64,000 nt of DNA from Burkholderiales bacterium (lineage in GTDB: Bacteria; Pseudomonadota; Gammaproteobacteria; Burkholderiales; Burkholderiaceae_E), in assembly GCA_027487815.1 (NCBI GenBank), contig JAIYCW010000072.1, forward strand, positions 1-64,000, given 5' to 3'. The notes under the pieces are model-generated. The model was not told where the DNA came from. It ran no database searches and worked only from the letters and a program-made list of their open reading frames with translations. The translations under genes were made by a program, and so were the position numbers. This document shows positions 7,477-15,752 of this stretch, one piece after another (the first letter of the stretch is position 1; every line of letters starts with the position of its first letter).

Positions 7477-7759
7477 GGCTCCCAAGCTGGACGCATTCGA
7501 AAAGGGCATTGTTAAATCCTTTGAGAGTGGAGTTCTGCAACCCGTGGGAACAAAATCGTCCTTCGCAATGTATAGGGCTGCAGCAGAGGCCGCAGGATCA
7601 AAGGACCAGCGAATAAATATCCGGTTGTCCTCTCTTGATCTTAGGGGCTTGCAGGTGAAGGCGTTGGAAGAAGGCCTTCCGTATCAAACCTTGATTGCGA
7701 GTGTTTTGCATAGATACGTATCGGGTCGCTTGGTTGAGCCAAAGCAAAATAAAGAATGA
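7454..7759 (+). CDS. Antitoxin-like ribbon-helix-helix protein
   Basis: A 101-residue protein. Its C-terminal half (INIRLSSLDLRGLQVKALEEGLPYQTLIASVLHRY) is the ribbon-helix-helix pattern of the COG5304/BrnA-like antitoxins: a beta strand with I-R, then two helices with the GLPYQTLI turn. The N-terminal half would bind the toxin. Its own toxin appears truncated (7384-7476), so it may be an orphan antitoxin that still binds DNA or protects against a related toxin. Start is at the ATG at 7454, overlapping the toxin remnant. Confidence 0.65.
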   Translation: MTTKIKAKAPKLDAFEKGIVKSFESGVLQPVGTKSSFAMYRAAAEAAGSKDQRINIRLSSLDLRGLQVKALEEGLPYQTLIASVLHRYVSGRLVEPKQNKE

Positions 7760-8132
7760 GGTGCAATTAGCGTTATCGCACCAGAGTATCGAGCCCGTGG
7801 TGGAGTCTGTGCCAAAAACTGTCTTTCTATGCGAGCCGCCAAAGGCCAGATTGTTAGCGAGGAACATGTGTGCCGTCCAGGAACCTGTTATCCCTGCGCC
7901 TATCGCCAAAAATAGGCGCCGCATCACGGCAGTGCTCTCGCCATACGCAGGTGCATTCGCGCACACCGAGCCAGCGTCGTGCACCAAGCCGAAAACACTG
8001 GCTGCGCCCCGTCCCTAAGCATCAGCAGTCCAGGGCGGTGCGAACAGCTCGCTTACACCGTATCGCGAAATTCCGCGCACCACCCTGTATCGAGCATGGC
8101 GGATCTTGGTGCACTGCAAAAGCGATGAATCC
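7760..8132. other. Intergenic stretch without recognised gene
   Basis: About 370 bp between the orphan antitoxin and the sigma-54-type promoter. GTGCAATTAGCG-TTATCGCAC just after the antitoxin stop is weakly palindromic. Frames on both strands here lack convincing starts or family motifs, and no attC site closes the antitoxin cassette. It may be decayed cassette DNA. Confidence 0.4.
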
Positions 8133-8149
8133 TTGGCATGAGACTTGCT
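8133..8149 (+). promoter_or_regulatory. Sigma-54 (RpoN) promoter
   Basis: TTGGCATGAGACTTGCT matches the sigma-54 consensus YTGGCAC-G-R-N3-TTGCW at every defined position but one (T for the last C of the -24 box). GG (8135-8136) and GC (8147-8148) are 12 bp apart, the required spacing. Transcription would begin near 8160, about 23 bp before the gntR-type start. Two near-identical CATAACA blocks follow at once (8152-8170) and could be the regulator's operator. Confidence 0.7.
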
Positions 8150-8182
8150 AAACATAACACGTCATAACAAGTTGAGGTCGCC

Positions 8183-8992
8183 ATGTCCCGCCCGGTGCTC
8201 GCGTTGTCGCCCCAGCCCTTGTACTCTCAAATCCGCGAGGTTCTGCGAGCTGCAATTCTCGATGGCAGTTATCCGCCGCATGCCCAGGTGCCTTCCGAAA
8301 GTGAGCTGATGGCGCAGCATGGGGTAAGCCGTATCACCGTGCGTCAAGCCCTTGCCGATCTACAAAATGAGGGCCTGATCTTTAAGGTACACGGCAAAGG
8401 CAGTTTTGTTTCCAAGCCCAAGGCTTTTCAGAATGTGACCCGACTGCAAGGCTTTGCCGAAGCGATGGCGCCCTTGGGCTACGAGACTTTTTCCAAGGTG
8501 CTGGCGCTGCGCACTGCGGTGGCTCCGCCAAAGGTGTCGGAGGCGTTTGGAATGGCCCCGAAGTCGCGTCTTACCCAACTGACCAGATTACGCTTTTTGA
8601 ATCGTGAGCCGATCTCGGTTGATGTGAGCTGGTTCACCCTTGAGGTAGGCGAACGCCTCGCCAAGGCAGACCTCGCCAGCCGCGATGTGTTTGCAGTGCT
8701 GGAAAACGATCTTGGTATTGCACTGGGTCATGCGGATATTCAGATTGAAGCCGCCTTGGTGGATGACGCCCACTATAAACACCTCAAGCTCGAGCCGGGT
8801 TCGCCAGTGATGCAAATCCAGCGCTTGACGTATAGCGCTTCCGGGCTGCCGGTGGATTTTGAGCATCTGTATTTCCGCGGCGATAGCTTCCAGTATCGCT
8901 TTCAGATTGATCGGGCCTCGCCCGCACACGCGCCAGCACGCGCCTTGTCTCGCTTGACTAAAGCCAAACATGCCAAAAAGGATAGTGTATGA
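8183..8992 (+). CDS. GntR-family transcriptional regulator (HutC/UTRA type)
   Basis: A 269-residue DNA-binding regulator. Residues 10-75 are the GntR winged helix (LYSQIREVLRAAILDG, then SESELMAQHGVSRITVRQALADLQNEGLI and HGKGSFV). Residues 90-240 are a UTRA effector domain of the chorismate-lyase fold. It normally represses until a small ligand binds. It is the first gene of the operon and overlaps the flavoprotein gene by 4 bp (ATGA), so it very likely senses the substrate or product of that pathway. A GAGG ribosome site precedes the ATG. Pairing of a GntR repressor with a sigma-54 promoter is unusual. Confidence 0.9.
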   Translation: MSRPVLALSPQPLYSQIREVLRAAILDGSYPPHAQVPSESELMAQHGVSRITVRQALADLQNEGLIFKVHGKGSFVSKPKAFQNVTRLQGFAEAMAPLGYETFSKVLALRTAVAPPKVSEAFGMAPKSRLTQLTRLRFLNREPISVDVSWFTLEVGERLAKADLASRDVFAVLENDLGIALGHADIQIEAALVDDAHYKHLKLEPGSPVMQIQRLTYSASGLPVDFEHLYFRGDSFQYRFQIDRASPAHAPARALSRLTKAKHAKKDSV

Positions 8993-10719
8993 ATCGCATT
9001 GATCTTGAATACGACGTTGTTGTTGTCGGTGGTGGTACCGGCGGCCCCATGGCTGCCGTCAAGGCCAAGCTAAAAAATCCTAGCCTGCGTGTGCTGCTGA
9101 TCGACAAGGCCAATGTCAAGCGGAGCGGTGCAATCTCCATGGGCATGGATGGGCTCAATAACGCGGTGATCCCAGGTCATGCAACCCCCGAGCAGTACAC
9201 CAAGGAAATCACGGTGGCCAACGATGGCATCGTGGATCAGAAGGGAGTGATGGCATATGCGGAAAATAGTTTTGCCATGATTCAGGAGCTCGATAACTGG
9301 GGTGTGAAGTTCGAGAAAGACGAGACCGGCGACTATGCAGTTCGCAAGGTGCATCATCTTGGCAGTTATGTGTTGCCGATGCCTGAGGGGCATCACATGA
9401 AGAAGGTGCTCTATCGGCAGTTAAAAAAAGCGCGAGTTGACATCACCAACCGCGTGGTCGTGACCCGCACATTGATTGGCGATGATGGCGCAGTCTCGGG
9501 AATCATGGGGTTTGATTGCCGCACGGCTGAGATTTATGTGATTCGTGCCAAGGCGGTGATCATTGCCACCGGTGCTGCAGGTCGGCTCGGGTTGCCAGCA
9601 TCGGGCTATCTGATGGGCACCTATGAAAACCCCACCAACTGTGGTGATGGCCATGTCATGGCCTATTACGCCGGTGCGGCACTGGCCAACCTTGAATGCT
9701 TCCAGATCAATCCGCTGATCAAGGACTATAACGGCCCGGCGTGCGCCTATGTCACAGGCCCATTTGGTGGATACACCGCCAACGCGCATGGCGAGCGCTT
9801 TATCGAGTGTGATTATTGGAGCGGCCAGATGATGCTGGAGTTCTTCAATGAACTCGAAGGTGGCCGTGGCCCGGTGTTTTTGAAAATTAATCACCTGGCC
9901 GAGGAAACCATTCAGGAAATCGAAACCATTCTGCATTCCAACGAACGTCCGAGCCGTGGGCGATTCCATGAAAAGCGTGGTACCGATTACCGCCACAAGA
10001 TGATTGAAATGCACATTTCGGAGATCGGCTTTTGTAGCGGACACAGTGCTTCGGGAATCCAGATTAACGAGCGCGGCGAAACTACAGTTCCTGGCCTGTA
10101 TGCAGCGGGTGATTGCGCCAGTGTGCCCCATAGCTACATGCTTGGAGCCTTTGTGTATGGCCGCTTTTGCGGCGAAAACGCAGCGCAGTTTGTTGGCGAT
10201 AAATCGGCGGGTCGGATCGACGAGGACTATATCGCGCATGAGCAGGCCCGCATCCTGGCACCGCTTGGCCGCACTGAAGGCATCACGCCTTATCAGTTCG
10301 AATACAAAACGCGCCGACTGGTGAACGACTATCTGCAACCGCCCAAGGTGCAGCGCAAGATGGAAATCTGCTTGCAGCGGCTTGATGAAATTCGCGGCGA
10401 TATTGATGCCCTATCCGCAGCAAACCCGCATGAACTCATGCGTGCGGTTGAAGCACAAACGATTCGCGACTGTGCGGAGATGGCGGCGCGTGCTTCTCTA
10501 TTCCGCACCGAAAGCCGTTGGGGCCTGTATCACCTGTTTGTGGATTATCCGGAGAAAGACGATGTCAACTGGCGTTGTCATTCACAGCTCAAGATCGATG
10601 CGGCTGGCCAGATGGCGTTTTCCAAGCGCGAGATTGAACCTTACATCGTGCCGATCGACGAAGACGAAATGCTGGCTTACCAAAGGCTCAGGGTTCCGCC
10701 TCAGCCAGTAGCTGCTTAA
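8989..10719 (+). CDS. AprA-like FAD-dependent oxidoreductase
   Basis: A 576-residue flavoprotein of the fumarate reductase/succinate dehydrogenase/adenylylsulfate reductase superfamily. It has the Rossmann VVVGGGTGGPMAAV at residues 10-23, an ISMGMDGLNN flavin loop, the central NCGDGHVMAYYAGA segment and PGLYAAGDCAS near residue 375. Spacing, length and partnership with a two-cluster ferredoxin resemble AprA of the sulfite/APS system more than SdhA. The segment around PLIKDYNGPACAY lies where AprA has its substrate arginine, and I do not see that arginine kept. It is probably cytosolic, with the next gene as electron partner. The substrate is unknown; thiol, sulfite-like or organic-acid oxidation are candidates. 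Confidence 0.8.
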   Translation: MNRIDLEYDVVVVGGGTGGPMAAVKAKLKNPSLRVLLIDKANVKRSGAISMGMDGLNNAVIPGHATPEQYTKEITVANDGIVDQKGVMAYAENSFAMIQELDNWGVKFEKDETGDYAVRKVHHLGSYVLPMPEGHHMKKVLYRQLKKARVDITNRVVVTRTLIGDDGAVSGIMGFDCRTAEIYVIRAKAVIIATGAAGRLGLPASGYLMGTYENPTNCGDGHVMAYYAGAALANLECFQINPLIKDYNGPACAYVTGPFGGYTANAHGERFIECDYWSGQMMLEFFNELEGGRGPVFLKINHLAEETIQEIETILHSNERPSRGRFHEKRGTDYRHKMIEMHISEIGFCSGHSASGIQINERGETTVPGLYAAGDCASVPHSYMLGAFVYGRFCGENAAQFVGDKSAGRIDEDYIAHEQARILAPLGRTEGITPYQFEYKTRRLVNDYLQPPKVQRKMEICLQRLDEIRGDIDALSAANPHELMRAVEAQTIRDCAEMAARASLFRTESRWGLYHLFVDYPEKDDVNWRCHSQLKIDAAGQMAFSKREIEPYIVPIDEDEMLAYQRLRVPPQPVAA

Positions 10720-10744
10720 ACCCAGGCCTTGAAGGAATTCGAAA

Positions 10745-10978
10745 ATGACTATTGCAATGACCCGCACCCAGGCTCCGGTGGTGGTGGATGAAGAGAAATG
10801 CATCGCTGACAAGGGCTGCACCGTGTGTGTCGATGTTTGTCCTTTGGATGTATTGGCGATTGATCTGCTGAAGAAAAAGGCCTTCATGCAATTTGATGAA
10901 TGCTGGTACTGCATGCCCTGTGAAAAGGACTGCCCTACCGGTGCGGTACGAGTGGATATCCCTTACCTCTTGCGATAG
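10745..10978 (+). CDS. 2[4Fe-4S] ferredoxin, AprB-like
   Basis: A 77-residue iron-sulfur protein with two cluster motifs: C-x5-C-x2-C-x3-CP (CIADKGCTVCVDVCP) and C-x2-C-x2-C-x3-CP (CWYCMPCEKDCP). It is shorter than true AprB, lacking the C-terminal tail that wraps AprA. It sits 25 bp after the flavoprotein gene and 11 bp before the HEAT gene. It almost certainly carries electrons to or from the flavoprotein, as AprB does for AprA. Confidence 0.9.
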   Translation: MTIAMTRTQAPVVVDEEKCIADKGCTVCVDVCPLDVLAIDLLKKKAFMQFDECWYCMPCEKDCPTGAVRVDIPYLLR

Positions 10979-10989
10979 GCAGGCCACCC

Positions 10990-11940
10990 ATGATGTCAAT
11001 CGAAGAACGCCTCCAGGACCCCGACGCCGGTATTCGGCGAGTTGCGGTGCTTGACCTGATGGATAGCGATGTGGATGACCCAGTGCCGTTTCTGTTGGCC
11101 GCGCTGGATGACAGCGACGCGGCTGTGCGCCTTGAAGCCGTGCGGGCGCTGGAAAGTGTTGAGCGTCAGGAGGTGATTGAAGCCTTGGCGAAGTGTCTGC
11201 GCGATAGTGACGAAGCGGTGCGCAATGCAACGGCAGAAGTGCTGGCGGAATTGAAAATGGCCACCAGTGCACAGCCACTGATTGACCTGCTGATCCATCC
11301 GGATCCTTTCGTTCGTGTTGCCGCTCTCAATGGCGTAAAAGCGCTCCGGGTTGATGCCGCTTTTGGACCCGCGTTGGTAAGCCTCGAGCATGAACTGCCA
11401 GAGGTGCGACGAGCTGCAGTGGGTGTATTGGGATACTTGCGCCACCCCCATGCGATTGGTCATCTCGCCATGCTTGCTGCGCAAGATGATGCGCCCGAGG
11501 TGCGGCGTGCGGCAGTCGGGGCGTTGGGGTACTCCACCGAGGTGAGTGTGTTGCCAGCCTTGAAGCGCGCAATGCGCGATGACGAATGGATGGTGCGCGA
11601 AGAGTCGGCGGCAACGGTCGGCAAGCTCGCCTTGAGCGCCGGTATTCCCGAGCTCATCGAGGTTTTAGCAGATCCCTATTGGCAGGTACGTGTGAAGGCC
11701 GCGCGCAGTCTAGGACGCTTGAAAGCAGCGGCGGGAGTGCCTGCGCTTATTGAACAGCTAGGCCACGGCAGCAGCAACTTGCGTAAGGAAGCGGTGATTG
11801 CCCTGGGGGAAATTGGCGATGCCCGAGCCATCACTGCCCTCGAAGCAGCCATGGATGACAGCGATCCGGATGTACGCAAGTTGGCGCGTTTGGCATTGGC
11901 GACCATCCAGGTGGCTGACCACCATCAACGGGCCTCATGA
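10990..11940 (+). CDS. HEAT-repeat (PBS-lyase type) protein
   Basis: A 316-residue all-helical protein made of about nine tandem HEAT repeats of 31 residues. They are recognisable by repeated units such as DSDAAVRLEAVRAL, DAPEVRRAAVGALG and DSDPDVRKLARLAL. Such solenoids bind partner proteins. In a position next to a flavoprotein and ferredoxin it may be an assembly or scaffolding factor for that enzyme. It has no signal peptide, so it is probably cytosolic. The start is the ATG at 10990; the next ATG (10993) is equally possible. The 107 bp to the next gene is the largest gap inside the operon and could hold an extra promoter. Confidence 0.85.
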   Translation: MMSIEERLQDPDAGIRRVAVLDLMDSDVDDPVPFLLAALDDSDAAVRLEAVRALESVERQEVIEALAKCLRDSDEAVRNATAEVLAELKMATSAQPLIDLLIHPDPFVRVAALNGVKALRVDAAFGPALVSLEHELPEVRRAAVGVLGYLRHPHAIGHLAMLAAQDDAPEVRRAAVGALGYSTEVSVLPALKRAMRDDEWMVREESAATVGKLALSAGIPELIEVLADPYWQVRVKAARSLGRLKAAAGVPALIEQLGHGSSNLRKEAVIALGEIGDARAITALEAAMDDSDPDVRKLARLALATIQVADHHQRAS

Positions 11941-12047
11941 GTATCGAATCGAGATAACAAGCAAGCGGGTATCGATGGAGACAACAACGAGTTGAGTGTG
12001 TTCGCAATAAATGTTGATCCAAGCCACTAAGTAAGGAGCGCTTAATC

Positions 12048-13529
12048 ATGAACAAGCAGTTGGTTGATCCAGATCGCTATCCAATCACAGCCGTTGCCAC
12101 AGGGCGAACCTCAAGTGTGCTCGCTACAGTTTTGAGCCTGGGTTTAGCCTTGGCATCCAGCCAAGCGTTGGCGCAAAAGCAAACGATCGAAATAAACATC
12201 GGCACTCAGAACACCACGACAAACACCGTCACTGGTGGCGTGGTGATCAAGGAGCTGAAACTGCTTGAAAAACATTTGCCAAAGACCGGCAAGTACAAAG
12301 ACACCACCTACAAGATCGAGTGGAGTAACTTCACTTCCGGCCCGCCCGTGACCAATGGCATGATGGCCAACAAGTTGCAGATCGGCATGATGGGTGACTA
12401 CCCCTTGCTGGTGAACGGTGCAACCGGGCAACAACAAAAGGGCAATGAAACCAAACTGATTGCCGTGATTGCCTACAACGCTTTTGGTGCTGGCAATGGT
12501 GTGGTGGTGCACAAGGATTCGCCTTACTACGAGCTGGCCGACCTAAAAGGCAAGAACGTGTCGGTGCCGTTCGGATCTGCAGCGCACGGGATGATGCTGC
12601 AAGCCATGCAAGCGCGCGGCTGGCCGGAGAATTTTTGGAGCCTCGTGAGTCAGAGTCCGGAAGTGGGGACCACCAATTTGCAGGAAAAGCGCATCGATGG
12701 CCATGGAAACTTTGTGCCGTTTGCTGAGCTGCTGCCATACCGTGGATTTGCCCGCAAGATTTTTGACGGTGCAGAAACCAAGGTGCCCACGTTTCACGGC
12801 GTGGTGGTGCGTAAAGACTTCTCTGAAAAGTACCCTGAGGTGGTGACGGCCTACGTCAAAGCCCTCATGGAGGCCAATGATTGGGTGCGCAAAAATCCAA
12901 AACAAGCTGTTGAGAAGATTCACGAATGGACCAAAATCGAAAAGGAAGTGGCCTACATCTTTCTTGGCCCCAACGGTATCCATACCCTGGACCCTTCGAT
13001 CAAACCGCGTTGGATCGAGACCATCAAGATCGCCCACGGGGTGCTGCAGAAGCTTAACCGCGTGAAAGAGTTTGACGTCAATGCGTGGGTCGACGAGACC
13101 TATGTGCGGCAAGCCTTTAAGGAACGTGGGCAGGACTATGAAGCACAAAAACAGACGTTGGCCGGCTATGAAATCGAAGGCAAGGACCCGATCTGCAATG
13201 TGGCAGTAACACGGCCGAAACAAGCCGGAGAAATCTGGTTGGCGACTGGTGAAATTTTGCCCATCAGCTCGACGGCCTGCACTCTTAACGGTATTCGCAA
13301 GCTGACCGCCGAGGGCAAAAAGGTTCAGGTGGCCTATGTGATGGATCAGGCCCTGGGGGTGAAGCTTTTTGCAGATAAAGCCTTCTATGCCACTGGTGGT
13401 CCTGCTCTGGTTTCGCCCTTTTTGCTGAGAAAGGATGCCGAAGCGTTTGCATCAAAAAACGCTGGCAAAGTGATTGCCTACGAAGAAGCCCTGGCCAACG
13501 CCAGCCTGACTGTTGCGACCGGGAAGTAA
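12048..13529 (+). CDS. ABC substrate-binding protein with C-terminal NosL-like domain
   Basis: A 493-residue exported protein. Residues 1-43 are a long signal region ending SSQALA. Residues 45-380 are an NMT1/SsuA-type periplasmic binding domain of the nitrate/sulfonate/taurine group (MMANKLQIGMMGDYPLLVNG, FGSAAHGMMLQA). From about residue 383 a second domain resembles NosL, the copper chaperone of nitrous oxide reductase: an ICNVAV start, WLATGEILPISS, then KAFYATGG and SPFLLRKDAEAFASKNAGKVIAYEEAL. NosL's copper-binding C-x-M is C-N-V here, so the methionine is missing. The fusion suggests that the ligand or a metal is handled together with uptake. It is preceded by AAGGAG. Confidence 0.8.
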   Translation: MNKQLVDPDRYPITAVATGRTSSVLATVLSLGLALASSQALAQKQTIEINIGTQNTTTNTVTGGVVIKELKLLEKHLPKTGKYKDTTYKIEWSNFTSGPPVTNGMMANKLQIGMMGDYPLLVNGATGQQQKGNETKLIAVIAYNAFGAGNGVVVHKDSPYYELADLKGKNVSVPFGSAAHGMMLQAMQARGWPENFWSLVSQSPEVGTTNLQEKRIDGHGNFVPFAELLPYRGFARKIFDGAETKVPTFHGVVVRKDFSEKYPEVVTAYVKALMEANDWVRKNPKQAVEKIHEWTKIEKEVAYIFLGPNGIHTLDPSIKPRWIETIKIAHGVLQKLNRVKEFDVNAWVDETYVRQAFKERGQDYEAQKQTLAGYEIEGKDPICNVAVTRPKQAGEIWLATGEILPISSTACTLNGIRKLTAEGKKVQVAYVMDQALGVKLFADKAFYATGGPALVSPFLLRKDAEAFASKNAGKVIAYEEALANASLTVATGK

Positions 13530-13532
13530 ATC

Positions 13533-14462
13533 ATGGCTGCGGTGACGTTTGCAACGCCGATTCCTGAACGACCAACTGTCGGTCATCCTGCGACAGCTTT
13601 AGACGTGCCCGTCAAAGAGGCTGCGCAGGCGCAGGTGCCGGAACGGGTAACGGGAAGGCGATTGTCACCGTGGTTTCGCCGTCACGCAGTGGATGGGTTA
13701 CTGGGAGTGTTATCGATTCTGGGCTTGTTGGCGATCTGGTATTTAGGCACGAAGTATCGCGTTGATGCGTTTATTCGATTCACCAATATCCCGACACCGA
13801 TGGAGGTGTGGGACCGCATCATCGAAGTGAATCAATCAACCCGGTACTTGAAAAACCTCGGCATCAGCGTGCGACGAATCCTTAGCGGGTTTGCGATTGC
13901 GTGTTTGATTGGTATTCCGCTTGGGCTGTTGATTGGTCGCAGTCGTTGGATTCGTGGTTTGGTGTTTCCAGCGCTGGAAGTGATTCGCCCCATTCCAGCT
14001 ATCGCCTGGGTGCCGCTATCCATCATGTTGTGGCCGACCAATGAAATCTCCATTGTGTTTATCACCTTCCTTGGCGCGTTTTTCCCGATTCTGTTGAGCA
14101 CCATTAATGGAGTGCATGCGATCGACAAGGTGTTGTTGCGGGCCGCACGCAGTCTCGGCGCTGGCCGTTTCGCGTTGTTTCGTGAAGTGATTTTGCCCGG
14201 CGCATTGCCGCATGTGTTTACCGGCTTGGCTGTGGGGATGGGGGTGGCCTGGGTATCACTGATTGCCGCTGAGATGATCTCTGGTCAGTTCGGGGTCGGG
14301 TACTTCACTTGGGAGGCGTACTCGCTGGTGCAGTACAGCGAAATCGTATTGGGCATGCTGACCATTGGAGTATTGGGATTGTTGTGCTCAGGAGTGATTC
14401 GAATCGTGGGGTTCTGGATCATGCCGTGGCGCGCCTTTGCAACCAAGGAGAGTGACGAATGA
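13533..14462 (+). CDS. ABC transporter permease (SsuC/TauC type)
   Basis: A 309-residue inner-membrane protein with about six transmembrane helices after a hydrophilic head of some 50 residues. The binding-protein-dependent transport loop is present (RAARSLGAGRFALFREVILPGALPHVFTGLAVGMG, residues about 205-240), the EAA motif that docks on the ATPase. It belongs to the nitrate/sulfonate/taurine permease group. Only 3 bp separate it from the binding-protein gene, and it overlaps the ATPase gene by 4 bp. Together they form a complete importer. Confidence 0.92.
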   Translation: MAAVTFATPIPERPTVGHPATALDVPVKEAAQAQVPERVTGRRLSPWFRRHAVDGLLGVLSILGLLAIWYLGTKYRVDAFIRFTNIPTPMEVWDRIIEVNQSTRYLKNLGISVRRILSGFAIACLIGIPLGLLIGRSRWIRGLVFPALEVIRPIPAIAWVPLSIMLWPTNEISIVFITFLGAFFPILLSTINGVHAIDKVLLRAARSLGAGRFALFREVILPGALPHVFTGLAVGMGVAWVSLIAAEMISGQFGVGYFTWEAYSLVQYSEIVLGMLTIGVLGLLCSGVIRIVGFWIMPWRAFATKESDE

Positions 14463-15334
14463 TTGAGCCTGTTGAAACGGGGCATATTCTGATCAAGAAC
14501 TTGGGCGTGCAGTTTCCTGCGAGCGACGGCCCGGTGGTGGCGGTGCAAGGGTTGGATTTGGAGGTCAAGCCAGGCGAGTTTATCTCGCTGATCGGTCCTT
14601 CGGGGTGCGGAAAAAGTACTGTACTGAATATTGTTGCTGGCTTCTTGAAGGCTTCCAGTGGTCAGGTCACCGTCGATGGCAAAGTCATCACCGGGCCGGG
14701 GGCGGACCGTGGTGTGGTGTTTCAGCAGTATTCGTTGTTTCCATGGCTCACCGTACGCAAGAACGTGGAGTTCGGTTTAAAGATGCGCGGTGTGACCAGT
14801 GGGCGCCGCGAAGCGATGGCGCGGACCCTACTTGGATTGGCGGGCTTGCAGGCGTTTGAAAACAACTATCCGGATCAGCTTTCCGGGGGGATGAAACAAC
14901 GGGTCGGCATTGTGCGCGCCTTGGCGACCTCTCCACAGGTGATGCTGATGGATGAGCCTTTTGGAGCCCTCGATTCGCAGACGCGCACCGTGATGCAAGA
15001 GATTCTGACCAACATGTGGCAACGCTCGCGTTTGTCGGTCTTGTTTGTCACGCACGATATTGATGAGGCGATTTTTCTTTCTGACCGCATCTATGTCATG
15101 ACAGCGCGGCCGGGCCGGATCAAGGCAGAAATCGCTGTTGATTTACCTCGGCCTCGTACTCCGGATCAGATGAACAGCCCGGCCTTTCTCGCGCTGGTCC
15201 AGCGACTCAAGGGACTGATCCGTGAAGAGAGCCTTGCTGCGATGGGTGGTGAACTGCGTGATGGTGGCTTGGAAGGCTTTGACTTGCGCGAGCAAGATGC
15301 GGGGCGCGGTAAGCAGGTCGGGGAGTTGATCTAA
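14459..15334 (+). CDS. ABC transporter ATP-binding protein (SsuB/TauB type)
   Basis: A 291-residue ATPase with Walker A GPSGCGKST, Q-loop FQQYSLFPWL, signature LSGGMKQR, Walker B VMLMDEPFGALD and the switch histidine in FVTHDIDEA. It energises import by the permease encoded just upstream (ATGA overlap). The C-terminal 30 residues after the nucleotide domain are a short tail without a known regulatory domain. The next gene begins on the base after the stop. Confidence 0.93.
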   Translation: MIEPVETGHILIKNLGVQFPASDGPVVAVQGLDLEVKPGEFISLIGPSGCGKSTVLNIVAGFLKASSGQVTVDGKVITGPGADRGVVFQQYSLFPWLTVRKNVEFGLKMRGVTSGRREAMARTLLGLAGLQAFENNYPDQLSGGMKQRVGIVRALATSPQVMLMDEPFGALDSQTRTVMQEILTNMWQRSRLSVLFVTHDIDEAIFLSDRIYVMTARPGRIKAEIAVDLPRPRTPDQMNSPAFLALVQRLKGLIREESLAAMGGELRDGGLEGFDLREQDAGRGKQVGELI

Positions 15335-15664
15335 GTGGTGGATACACCCACGTTGGAGGTATTGGACCAAGGGCGCTGGGTGCGTCTGCTTCGCCCGCAC
15401 AATGGGTTTCCACAGGCTTGGGGGGCTGCATGGTTGCGGGAACACTGCCGCTGTGCGTTTTGTACCAAAGATCGGCGCGACAGTATTCCCATTATCGATC
15501 TGCAGACACCGATCCAGGTCACCGGATTGGAGGTGATCGGATCGACTGGATTGCGCTTTGAATTTAGTGACGGGCATAACCGAGGGATCTTCCCTTGGGC
15601 CTATCTGGATAGTCTGGATCAGTATCCGAAGTTTAGTGCTCTCTCAGGGCTGCAGCCCGGCTAG
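15335..15664 (+). CDS. DUF971 protein (gamma-butyrobetaine hydroxylase N-domain-like)
   Basis: A 109-residue protein starting with GTG immediately after the ATPase stop. It carries the DUF971 pattern: WLREHCRCAFCTK, a CxxC zinc or iron-sulfur site, followed by two strands and a PWAYLDSL end. This domain is found alone in many proteobacteria and fused to the N-terminus of gamma-butyrobetaine hydroxylase; its own role is not settled, with metal or cluster handling suspected. As the last gene of the operon it may help mature the flavin/iron-sulfur enzyme. Confidence 0.8.
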   Translation: MVDTPTLEVLDQGRWVRLLRPHNGFPQAWGAAWLREHCRCAFCTKDRRDSIPIIDLQTPIQVTGLEVIGSTGLRFEFSDGHNRGIFPWAYLDSLDQYPKFSALSGLQPG

Positions 15665-15752
15665 TTCTGTGAACAAAGCTGTTCGGTTTTAGTCCGAATC
15701 GGAGTAGTTTCTCGGTGCGCATCCACGCGCCTACATCCCGACTACATTCAGT

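Noticed and set aside
7598-7987. A minus-strand frame of 129 codons across the antitoxin end
   Set aside because: It contains a hydrophobic stretch, but overlaps the antitoxin gene and has no ribosome site or recognisable family.
9421-10338. A 305-codon minus-strand frame
   Set aside because: Antisense to the AprA-like flavoprotein gene and without motifs.
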